Under the pieces are notes generated by a model, which was not told the DNA's origin, did no database searches, and worked only from the letters and a program-made list of their open reading frames with translations. DNA of 11,068 nt from JBCBKP01 sp038746265 (GTDB taxonomy: Bacteria > Planctomycetota > Phycisphaerae > Phycisphaerales > UBA1924), in contig JBCDKU010000086.1 in assembly GCA_038746265.1 (NCBI GenBank), forward strand, positions 1 through 11,068, written 5' to 3'. This document shows, piece by piece, positions 1 to 6,086 of this stretch. The translations under genes and the position numbers were made by a program. Position 1 is the stretch's first letter. Every line of letters starts with the position of its first letter.

Positions 1-45
1 CGATTCACGTCGTGTCGCCGCCTTTCTTCTTTTTCGTCGATGTGC

Positions 46-1437
46 TTACGGGAATCGGCGTTCCTCGCCCCGCGTCTCGACCTCCATGCGATGCTTCATC
101 CGCTGGTTGGTCTCCCAGGGCTCGCCCTCGATCCACAGCGGCTCCGCGAGCCCGCCTTCCCAGGCGCCGAGCATGCCGAGCAGCTGATGCACGAGCCCCG
201 GGTACTGGTTCGAGAGATCGACGCGCTCATCATCGCTCGCGTTGAGATCAAAGAGCAGCGGGGGGTTGCCCTCCGAGCGGATCAGCTTCCAATCCCCGAA
301 GCGAACAGCCGCCGCGCCGCCGCGCCGCCAGTACAGCGCTCGCGGCTGCAGCTCGCCGATGTCTCCCGCAAGAAGCAAGCGGAGGTCCGCGCCATCCAGC
401 GGGCGATCCGCGGCGACACGCGCCCGCGCCGTCGCCGCCATGGTCGCGCTGAGATCGAGCGTCGAGACCGGTTCGTCGATGCGCGAGCCCGCGGCCGTCA
501 CCCCGGGCCAGTTGATCGCCATCGGCACGCGGACGCCGCCTTCCCACTTCGATCCCTTCATGCCGCGGAGGGGCCCGTTGTCCGAGCCGTTGTCGGTCGC
601 GCCGCCGTTGTCGTTGGTGAAGATCACGACGGTGTTGCCCGCGAGCCCGAGCGACTCGATCCGGTCAAGCACGCCGCCCACCGAGCGATCGAGGGCCCGC
701 ACCATCGCGGCGTAGGTCCGCCGCTTGTCCGGGCTGCCCTCCGGGACCCAGTCGGCGACCGCGTCAAAGTCCGCGCCGGTCGCGTGCATAGGCCCGTGCG
801 GCGCGGTGTACGAGAGGAACAGGAAAAACGGCTGCTCGGCGTGATCCTCGAGGAAGACCTCGGCTCGCTCGCCCAGCCAATCGGTGAGGTAGAGATCCTC
901 CGGCTCCGGGATGGGCTCGCCGTTCACGCGGAGCGGGCTGCGCGTGCTGTCGGTCGCGAAGTACGACCGCGAGCCTTCGAGGATGCCGTCGAAGACGTCG
1001 AAGCCGCGGTCCCGCGGGCGGAGGCCGTCCGCCTTGCCGAGGTGCCACTTGCCGATGATGCCCGTCGCGTAGCCGGCCGACCGCATCAGGTCGGCGATCG
1101 TGTCCTCCTCGGGCGACATGCCGAGCCCCGCGGACTCGTCCGAGCCGCCGAGGTTGAACTCATGACCGAACCGCTGCTGGTAGCGGCCGGTTAAGAGACC
1201 CGCGCGCGACGGGCTGCAGACCGAGGCGGTGACGTAGGCGTTGGTGAAGCGGGCGCCGCTACGGGCGATCGAGTCGATTCGGGGCGTCGGGAAGCCGTCG
1301 AGGCGGTTGAAGCCGAGATCGCGGTAGCCGGCGTCGTCGGAGAGGATCAGGACGAAGTTCGGCGGGCGGTCGTCCTGCGCGATCGCGAGCGGCGACACAA
1401 GCGCCATCAGCACGGCAACAAGGCAGATCGGTCTCAA
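46..1437 (-). CDS. Exported type I (Cys-type) sulfatase
   Basis: Predicted exported hydrolase of sulfate esters, 463 aa, within the usual family size. Residues 1-20 form a signal peptide with an Arg at position 2, a hydrophobic core and an Ala-Ile-Ala end before Gln21-Asp22. The sulfatase fold then follows: metal-binding Asp34-Asp35 (LILSDDAGY), the CSPSR signature with Cys74, Pro76 and Arg78 followed by AGLLTGR, GKWHLG with Lys130 and His132, APHGP with His214, and TNDNGG with Asp276-Asn277, then Lys294 and Lys297. Cys74 should become formylglycine, so a formylglycine-generating enzyme is needed; none is encoded here. The start is TTG, chosen because GGAGG lies 8 nt upstream and the full signal peptide follows. 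The next in-frame ATG (residue 11) would cut the signal peptide. The gene is divergent from the M20 amidohydrolase. Substrate is unknown; sulfated polysaccharide is the usual guess for planctomycetes. Family assignment is firm. Confidence 0.95.
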   Translation of the reverse strand: MRPICLVAVLMALVSPLAIAQDDRPPNFVLILSDDAGYRDLGFNRLDGFPTPRIDSIARSGARFTNAYVTASVCSPSRAGLLTGRYQQRFGHEFNLGGSDESAGLGMSPEEDTIADLMRSAGYATGIIGKWHLGKADGLRPRDRGFDVFDGILEGSRSYFATDSTRSPLRVNGEPIPEPEDLYLTDWLGERAEVFLEDHAEQPFFLFLSYTAPHGPMHATGADFDAVADWVPEGSPDKRRTYAAMVRALDRSVGGVLDRIESLGLAGNTVVIFTNDNGGATDNGSDNGPLRGMKGSKWEGGVRVPMAINWPGVTAAGSRIDEPVSTLDLSATMAATARARVAADRPLDGADLRLLLAGDIGELQPRALYWRRGGAAAVRFGDWKLIRSEGNPPLLFDLNASDDERVDLSNQYPGLVHQLLGMLGAWEGGLAEPLWIEGEPWETNQRMKHRMEVETRGEERRFP

Positions 1438-1445
1438 GGCCCTTC

Positions 1446-1450
1446 CCTCC
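1446..1450 (-). promoter_or_regulatory. Shine-Dalgarno GGAGG for the sulfatase TTG start
   Basis: Read on the minus strand, GGAGG sits 8 nt before the TTG at 1435-1437. It decides the start in favour of TTG over the internal ATG at codon 11. Confidence 0.75.
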
Positions 1451-1451
1451 G

Positions 1452-1475
1452 GGTGTCGGTGTGGGTGTCGGTGTG
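1452..1475. repeat. Perfect 12-bp tandem duplication in the divergent intergenic region
   Basis: The unit GGTGTCGGTGTG occurs twice back to back (1452-1463 and 1464-1475) without a mismatch. Each unit is itself a near-repeat of a GGTGTN hexamer. It lies just upstream of the sulfatase Shine-Dalgarno sequence, in its leader or promoter, and about 70 bp before the M20 start. It could be a slippage tract or an operator; the sequence does not say which. Confidence 0.85.
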
Positions 1476-1534
1476 CGAGCGGCGAGTCTACCGGTCTGTT
1501 TGCCGGCGTTTGATACGCTGGCTAAGACTTCATT

Positions 1535-1538
1535 GGAG
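1535..1538 (+). promoter_or_regulatory. Shine-Dalgarno GGAG for the M20 amidohydrolase
   Basis: GGAG with a 6-nt spacer before the ATG at 1545. It selects this start over an in-frame ATG at 1461, which would put 28 extra residues before the signal peptide. Confidence 0.75.
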
Positions 1539-1544
1539 ATCTCG

Positions 1545-2870
1545 ATGCCGACCATCACCCGCCGAATCGCTCTCTCGCTCGCCGCCGTGCTGCCGATGTC
1601 GCTCGCGAGCGCTCAGGACCTTGCGACGTCCATCGATCGCGACTACCAGCGGCACCTCGCGCCGCTCTTCGAACACTTCCACCGCAACCCCGAGCTCTCG
1701 CTCGTCGAGCACAGCACCGCGGCCCGCATGGCGGACGAACTCCGCGCCGCCGGCTTCGAGGTCACTGAGGGCGTGGGCGGGACGGGCGTGGTCGCGATGC
1801 TCCGCAACGGTCCCGGGCCCATGGTCATGATGCGGGCCGATATGGACGGGCTTCCCGTTGAGGAGAAATCTGGGCTCGACTATGCGAGCCGCGCGAAGCA
1901 GACAGACCCGATCACGGGCAACGAGGTCTTCGTGATGCACGCGTGCGGGCACGACGTGCACATCACGAGCCTCGTCGGCACCGCGCGGCACATGGCCAGC
2001 AACAAATCAGACTGGTCCGGCACGCTCATGCTGATCGTCCAGCCCGCCGAGGAGCGCGTCCTCGGCGCCAAGGCGATGAAAGAAGACGGGCTCTGGGAGC
2101 GGTTCGGTAAGCCCGATTACGCGCTCGCGTTCCATGTCAACTCGCTGCAGCGCGCGGGCACGGTCAACGTCACCGACGGCAGCCCCTACGCCGGCTCGGA
2201 CTCCGTGGACATCATCATCCACGGCGTCGGCGCCCACGGCGCCAGCCCGCACCGCGGCAAGGACCCGATCGTGCTCGGTGCGCAGATCGTCCTCGCGATC
2301 CAGACGCTCGTCTCGCGCGAGCTGCCGCCGCGCGACCCGGGCGTCGTGACGGTCGGCTCGTTCCACGCGGGCACGAAGCACAACATCATCTCCGACCGCG
2401 CCCATCTGCAGCTCACCGTCCGCAACACGAGCCAGGAGACACGGCGGACGCTGCTGCAGGGCATCAAGCGGATCGCCGAGAACATGGGCCGCGTCGCGGG
2501 CCTGCCTGAGGACAAGCTCCCCGAGGTCATCTTCAGCCCCGAGTCCGTCCCGCCCACGATCAACGACCCCGCCCTCGCGCGGCGGCTCCGCGCCGCGTGG
2601 CAAGACAAGATCGGCGAGCAGTACGTCATCGACGAGCCGACCAAGGGCATGGGCGCCGAGGACTTCCCGTTCTTCTCAACCGACCCGGACATCACCAGCG
2701 TCTATTGGTCGATCGGCGGCACACCGCTCGCTGATTTCGAACGCGAAGCCGCGGGCGGCGAGCCCGTCCCGAGCCATCACTCGCCGCTCTTCAAGATCAG
2801 CCCCGAGCCCGCGGTGACCCGCGGCGTGGAGTCCACGGTGGTCGCGCTGATGGAGCTGATGGGCAAATAA
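1545..2870 (+). CDS. Exported M20D-family metallo-amidohydrolase/peptidase
   Basis: Dinuclear metal hydrolase related to hippurate hydrolase, indole-acetyl-amino-acid hydrolases and AbgB-type aminoacyl hydrolases. It should split an amide bond of an N-acyl amino acid or small peptide. The 441-aa product starts with a signal peptide (1-24, two Arg at 6-7, hydrophobic core, Ala-Ser-Ala before Gln24), so it probably acts in the periplasm. Metal-site motifs are visible: RADMDGLP (98-104), MHACGHDVH with Cys134 and His136, QPAEE with Glu169-Glu170, AFHVN with His197, and SHHSPLF with His411-His412. GAHGASPH (229-236) belongs to the lid/dimerisation domain, and GAEDF (370-374) is typical of the family. 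The ATG at 1545 is supported by GGAG 6 nt upstream. It is divergent from the sulfatase and precedes the desaturase on the same strand, with 145 bp between. The exact substrate cannot be read from the sequence. Confidence 0.93.
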   Translation: MPTITRRIALSLAAVLPMSLASAQDLATSIDRDYQRHLAPLFEHFHRNPELSLVEHSTAARMADELRAAGFEVTEGVGGTGVVAMLRNGPGPMVMMRADMDGLPVEEKSGLDYASRAKQTDPITGNEVFVMHACGHDVHITSLVGTARHMASNKSDWSGTLMLIVQPAEERVLGAKAMKEDGLWERFGKPDYALAFHVNSLQRAGTVNVTDGSPYAGSDSVDIIIHGVGAHGASPHRGKDPIVLGAQIVLAIQTLVSRELPPRDPGVVTVGSFHAGTKHNIISDRAHLQLTVRNTSQETRRTLLQGIKRIAENMGRVAGLPEDKLPEVIFSPESVPPTINDPALARRLRAAWQDKIGEQYVIDEPTKGMGAEDFPFFSTDPDITSVYWSIGGTPLADFEREAAGGEPVPSHHSPLFKISPEPAVTRGVESTVVALMELMGK

Positions 2871-2898
2871 GCCGCCCGCTCGCTGTCTCCGCGCCGCA

Positions 2899-2911
2899 CC
2901 GAGTTACTCGG
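2899..2911 (+). terminator. Weak hairpin after the M20 gene (possible terminator)
   Basis: CCGAG-TTA-CTCGG forms a perfect 5-bp stem with a 3-nt loop 28 nt after the stop codon. No run of T follows, only a mildly T-rich stretch, so intrinsic termination is uncertain. The rest of 2871-3015 is spacer before the desaturase; TAGTAT at 2935-2940 could be a -10 box but I see no good -35 partner. Confidence 0.25.
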
Positions 2912-3004
2912 CTTCGTTGCGTCTTCGGCAAGGGTAGTATGCAGCGACCGTTACGTTGTCGCGAGCTTCCGCAGGGACGTGATCTCCCGGGTCGCGTCTC
3001 GATC

Positions 3005-3008
3005 GGAG
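3005..3008 (+). promoter_or_regulatory. Shine-Dalgarno GGAG for the desaturase TTG start
   Basis: GGAG with a 7-nt spacer before TTG at 3016. The next in-frame ATG is codon 34, too far into the protein to be the likely start. Confidence 0.7.
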
Positions 3009-3015
3009 ACTCTCT

Positions 3016-3990
3016 TTGTCAGAAGCGTTGCCGCCGACCGTTGAACGACTCCCCGCCCCGGATCTTGTCCAGCCGGGCGAGATCCGCTGGGGCTACGCAC
3101 GCGTCCTGATCGGGATGCACGCCCTCGCGCTGCTCGCGGCGATCCCGTGGCTCTTCAGCTGGACGGGCCTCATCGCGATGGTGCTCGGCGTCCACGTGTT
3201 CGGTCAGGCGATCAACCTCTGCTACCACCGCCTGCTCGCCCACAAGAGCGCCAAGGTGCCCAAGTGGCTCGAGCACGCCTTCGTGATCATGGGGCTGTGC
3301 TGCCTCGAGGAGACGCCCGGCAAGTGGGTCGCTATCCACCGCTACCACCACAAGCATTCCGATCACCAGGAAGACCCGCACAGCCCGCTCGTCGCCTTCG
3401 CGTGGTCGCACGTGCTGTGGATGGTCGTCGTCAACAAGCGCCTCTACGACCTGACGCTCTACACGCGCTACGCCCCGGATGTTCTCAAGGACCGCTTCTA
3501 CATGAATCTCGAGAAGCGCCCCAAGTTCGTGCGCCGCGTCTACGTCATCCACGCCCTGATCTACTTCGCCGTTGGACTCGCGATCGGCTGGGCACGGTCC
3601 GGTATGCCGATAGAGGGCCTCCAGTTCGGCCTGAGCCTGCTCGTCTGGGGCGTCATCGTCCGCACCGTCGTCGTCTGGCACATCACATGGTCGGTGAACT
3701 CGCTCACCCACCTCTTCGGCTACACCAACTACAAGACCGACGACCACAGCCGCAACAACTGGTTCGTCGCGCTGCTGTCCGTGGGCGAGGGGTGGCACAA
3801 CAACCACCACTCCGACCCGCTCAGCGCCTCCAACCAGCACCGCTGGTGGGAGTTCGACCTCACCTACTACGAGATCAAGCTGCTCGAACGGCTCGGCCTC
3901 GCGACCGACGTCATCCCACCGAAGCACATCCGCCACGCGGGACGAAAGACAGAATCACTCGACGAAGCGCCATCAAATCTAGGCTCCTGA
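3016..3990 (+). CDS. Membrane fatty-acid (acyl-CoA/acyl-lipid delta-9 type) desaturase
   Basis: Di-iron integral-membrane desaturase, 324 aa, introducing a cis double bond into a saturated acyl chain, probably at carbon 9, and so adjusting membrane fluidity. All three histidine boxes of the class are present: HRLLAH (71-76), HRYHH (108-112) and HNNHH (261-265, within GEGWHNNHHSD). The extra conserved NSLTHLFG (228-235) is also there. Hydrophobic segments lie at about 31-66, 84-97, 124-139 and 177-222, matching two pairs of membrane spans with the His boxes on the cytoplasmic side. The gene starts with TTG, supported by GGAG 7 nt upstream. It converges on the amidohydrolase at 4000-5370, with only 9 bp between the two stop codons. 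Redox partners (ferredoxin or a cytochrome b5-like protein) are not encoded here. The desaturase family is certain; the position of the double bond and whether the substrate is acyl-CoA or acyl-lipid are inferred. Confidence 0.94.
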   Translation: MSEALPPTVERLPAPDLVQPGEIRWGYARVLIGMHALALLAAIPWLFSWTGLIAMVLGVHVFGQAINLCYHRLLAHKSAKVPKWLEHAFVIMGLCCLEETPGKWVAIHRYHHKHSDHQEDPHSPLVAFAWSHVLWMVVVNKRLYDLTLYTRYAPDVLKDRFYMNLEKRPKFVRRVYVIHALIYFAVGLAIGWARSGMPIEGLQFGLSLLVWGVIVRTVVVWHITWSVNSLTHLFGYTNYKTDDHSRNNWFVALLSVGEGWHNNHHSDPLSASNQHRWWEFDLTYYEIKLLERLGLATDVIPPKHIRHAGRKTESLDEAPSNLGS

Positions 3991-3999
3991 GCGAGCGGA

Positions 4000-5370
4000 T
4001 CAGTCGCCCCGAGCGGGCCTGTACTTTGGCTCCAGCTTTCCGGCAGCAGACTCAAGCAGATCCGCGGAATCAAAGACCACGCCCGACTTGACCACGATGC
4101 TCACCGTGCGCGTCGCGGTGATGTCCTCGGTCGGGTCGCCCGTGATCACGATCATGTCGGCGAGCTTGCCGGGCTCGATCGTGCCCAGCTTGTTCGAGAC
4201 GTTCAGCGCCCGCGCCCCGTTGATCGTCGCGATCTTGAGCACGTGCGATTCGTCGAGCCCGGCTTTCACCATCGCGTGCATCTCGCGGTGCACCGCAAAC
4301 CCACCGAGGTACGTCCCCCAGCTCACGTGATCCGTGCCGAGCGTGATGAGCCCGCCCGCATCCGCGAACCGCTTGAGCGTCTTCTTCTTGACCTCGTAGA
4401 TCTTCTTGAACTGCTCGATCTCCCGCCGCTCGGGCCGCCCCCGCATCCACTGCCGCACCTCGTCCGTGAAGTACCGCGACTCGTCGTGCCACCGGTCGTA
4501 CACGTCGTCGTCCGCGCCGAAGTAGCCGTACGCCGTCAGCGTCGCGTCGAAGAACACGCCCCGATCGATGAACAAGTCGACGATCTCGCGGAACGCCTCC
4601 GAGTCCAGATCCTCGTCTGTCAGATCCTGCAGCGACGCGTACGCCGACCGTGTCGGCGGCAGCAGATCGCCGCCGAGAAAGTGCTCGACCCGATCGATCC
4701 CCATCAGGATCGCGTCCTTCGGGTTCACCGAGTTCCGGAACCCCGACCCGAGGTGCCCCGTCACTGTCAGCCCGTGCAGGTGCGCCCGCTCGATGAGCGC
4801 CTCGAGCTGCGTCGGGTTGATCCCCTTGGCTTTGAACGCCCTCGCGCCGTTCGCCGCCCAGGTATCAACCCGCTCGTACACCTCGCGCTTCCCCGCGTCC
4901 CGCCGCATGAACTGCCCGTAGTACGGTCCCGAGCTGTACACCCGGGGCCCGGCCTGCTCGCCGCGATCGATCCGCCGCCGCATCGCGAGCATGTCATCGG
5001 GGTTGTACTCCCCGCCCGGGAACGCGGAGGTCACGCCGTTCGCGAGCATGATCGCCGCGTAGTGCTCGGTCACGTCCTGCCGCGGCGCACCGAGCACGGT
5101 CACGTTGAAGTGCGCGTGCAGATCGAAGATCCCGGGCATCACCGTGTACGCGTCGGGCAGCGTGAGCCGCGTCTCGATCTCGGCCGGGATCTCCTCGGCA
5201 TCGACGACCGCGATCTTCCCGCCGCGCACGATGATCCCGGTATTGGGCCGCAGTTCGTCCGATATCGAATCAAACAGCCGCCCGCCGACGATCACGAGAT
5301 CCTGAGCAAACGCCCGCCCCGCGAAGATCGAGCACAGGGCGATCAGAAAGACGACAATCTTGTGTGCCAT
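4000..5370 (-). CDS. Exported metal-dependent amidohydrolase (imidazolonepropionase/prolidase-like)
   Basis: Amidohydrolase-superfamily enzyme, 456 aa, of the group annotated as imidazolonepropionase-like or Xaa-Pro/Xaa-Arg dipeptidase-like. A signal peptide (1-22, Ala-Phe-Ala before Gln23-Asp24) sends it across the membrane, which argues against a true cytoplasmic HutI. The small beta-sandwich domain is at about 25-78 and again at 395-435 (GTIEPGKLADMIVITGDP). The barrel carries the metal ligands: His85 and His87 (FDLHAHF), probable carboxylated Lys180 (AFKAKG), His206 (TGHLGSG), His230 (RVEHFLG) and Asp347 (LGTDHVS). All superfamily ligands are therefore present. The ATG has no Shine-Dalgarno sequence; a -35/-10 pair ends 6 nt before it. 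It faces the desaturase with a 9-bp gap and is divergent from the sigma-factor gene (119 bp between starts). Substrate unknown; a small peptide or cyclic amide is likely. Confidence 0.92.
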   Translation of the reverse strand: MAHKIVVFLIALCSIFAGRAFAQDLVIVGGRLFDSISDELRPNTGIIVRGGKIAVVDAEEIPAEIETRLTLPDAYTVMPGIFDLHAHFNVTVLGAPRQDVTEHYAAIMLANGVTSAFPGGEYNPDDMLAMRRRIDRGEQAGPRVYSSGPYYGQFMRRDAGKREVYERVDTWAANGARAFKAKGINPTQLEALIERAHLHGLTVTGHLGSGFRNSVNPKDAILMGIDRVEHFLGGDLLPPTRSAYASLQDLTDEDLDSEAFREIVDLFIDRGVFFDATLTAYGYFGADDDVYDRWHDESRYFTDEVRQWMRGRPERREIEQFKKIYEVKKKTLKRFADAGGLITLGTDHVSWGTYLGGFAVHREMHAMVKAGLDESHVLKIATINGARALNVSNKLGTIEPGKLADMIVITGDPTEDITATRTVSIVVKSGVVFDSADLLESAAGKLEPKYRPARGD

Positions 5371-5376
5371 CCGTGC

Positions 5377-5406
5377 AGGCTACCCGCGCCCCGGAATTTC
5401 TCACAA
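5377..5406 (-). promoter_or_regulatory. Candidate promoter abutting the amidohydrolase start (leaderless type)
   Basis: On the minus strand TTGTGA (5406-5401) is followed after 18 bp by TAGCCT (5382-5377), a TANNNT -10-like box that ends 6 nt before the ATG at 5370. Transcription would begin at or next to the start codon. There is no Shine-Dalgarno sequence in this space. Prediction from motif and spacing only. Confidence 0.4.
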
Positions 5407-5477
5407 GGGGCGTCACCAACCGGGACCGAACCGCCTTTCTACTGGTAACCGGGGCGACCAACGCCGCGGCAAGCACC

Positions 5478-5483
5478 AGAGGA
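5478..5483 (+). promoter_or_regulatory. Shine-Dalgarno AGAGGA deciding the sigma-factor GTG start
   Basis: AGAGGA with a 6-nt spacer before GTG at 5490. The reading frame is open upstream to an ATG at 5364, but that ATG lies inside the divergent gene and has no such site. A further ATG at 5505 is possible but is too far from this site. Confidence 0.7.
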
Positions 5484-5489
5484 CACCCA

Positions 5490-6086
5490 GTGAGCACGAT
5501 CGGCATGACACAACCAACCGCGGCCAGGCTTGAGTCCTCCGCCCCCGCGGAATCAAGAGCAGACGAACGGTCCCCAGACCGGGGCTTCGACCTCGCGACC
5601 CGCGAGGGCTTCGAGGCCTTCTACAGCCGCCACAACGCCTTGGTCCTCGCGTACGTCACGCGCCGTGTCGGCAGCCGCGAGGTCGCCGAGGACCTGACGA
5701 GCGAGACGTTCCTCGCCGCCCTCCGGGGCAGGCGGACCTACCGCGACCGGGGCTTCGGCCCGCGGCCGTGGCTGCTGCGGATCGCGTCGAACACCGTTGC
5801 GAAGTGGTGGAAGCACCAGGACCGCAAGCCTCGGCCGATCGCCCAGGAGATCGAAGCTGACGCCGTCCCCTCGGACGGACCCGAGCTCGCCGAGGCGCTC
5901 CGCCGCTCGCTCGGGCGTCTGCCGCTCAAGAGCCAGATCGTCGTGTCGCTCTTCCACGTGGAGCGGCTCGGCGTCAGAGAAATCGCCTCCGCGATCGGGT
6001 GCAAGCCCGACGCCGTCAAAGCACGCCTCGTCCGGGCCCGGACAGCGCTGCGCCGTGAACTCAAGCGAGAAGGAGTCACCCAGTGA
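5490..6086 (+). CDS. ECF-type RNA polymerase sigma factor
   Basis: Sigma-70-family factor, 198 aa, with only regions 2 and 4, as in extracytoplasmic-function sigma factors. Residues 1-37 are a poorly ordered, acidic/Ala-rich leader. Region 2 spans about 38-110: FEAFYSRHNALVLAYVTRR, then EDLTSETFLAALRG (the region 2.2 core-binding helix) and PWLLRIASNTVAKWW (region 2.3-2.4, -10 recognition). Region 4 spans about 133-192: LPLKSQIVVSLF, then the helix-turn-helix REIASAIGCKPDAVKARLVRAR, expected to read the -35 element. The start is GTG, set by AGAGGA upstream. The stop codon overlaps the start of the next gene (GTGA, 6083-6086), so the two products are probably made in a fixed ratio, as for many sigma/anti-sigma pairs. 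The divergent spacer 5371-5489 should hold its promoter. I see no convincing ECF consensus there: GGAAT (5393) and CGTC (5411) are too close. The regulon is unknown. Confidence 0.9.
   Translation: MSTIGMTQPTAARLESSAPAESRADERSPDRGFDLATREGFEAFYSRHNALVLAYVTRRVGSREVAEDLTSETFLAALRGRRTYRDRGFGPRPWLLRIASNTVAKWWKHQDRKPRPIAQEIEADAVPSDGPELAEALRRSLGRLPLKSQIVVSLFHVERLGVREIASAIGCKPDAVKARLVRARTALRRELKREGVTQ
6070..6075 (+). promoter_or_regulatory. Shine-Dalgarno AAGGAG inside the sigma gene for the downstream overlapping gene
   Basis: AAGGAG with a 7-nt spacer before GTG at 6083. It lies within the last codons of the sigma gene and fixes the start of the 4-bp-overlapping partner. Confidence 0.8.

Noticed and set aside
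1..45. T-rich stretch at the start of the window as a sulfatase terminator
   Set aside because: The T run is on the plus strand, while the sulfatase is read on the minus strand, and no hairpin precedes it. I see no feature in these bases.
40..1194. Long plus-strand open frame opposite the sulfatase gene
   Set aside because: It lies antisense to a certain sulfatase, and its translation is Arg/Ala/Val-rich with no motif. It is a by-product of high GC codon use.
1545..1617. Twin-arginine signal on the M20 enzyme (Arg6-Arg7)
   Set aside because: The residues after the Arg pair (Ile-Ala-Leu) do not fit the Tat consensus, which expects Phe-Leu; a Sec signal explains it.
2942..2960. GCGAC ... GTCGC inverted repeat in the spacer before the desaturase
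   Set aside because: Only a 5-bp stem around a 9-nt loop, which is expected by chance at this GC content.
5393..5414. ECF-type autoregulatory promoter (GGAAT ... CGTC) before the sigma gene
   Set aside because: The gap between the two elements is 13 nt, shorter than the roughly 16-nt spacing usual for ECF promoters. Kept only as a remark.
4243..5448. 401-codon plus-strand open frame opposite the amidohydrolase
   Set aside because: Antisense to a gene with all metal ligands; composition is that of a shadow frame (Arg, His, Pro, Val) and it has no ribosome binding site.
5364..5489. Upstream extension of the sigma factor to an ATG at 5364
   Set aside because: It would overlap the divergent gene's start, has no Shine-Dalgarno site, and adds 42 residues without sigma-factor similarity.
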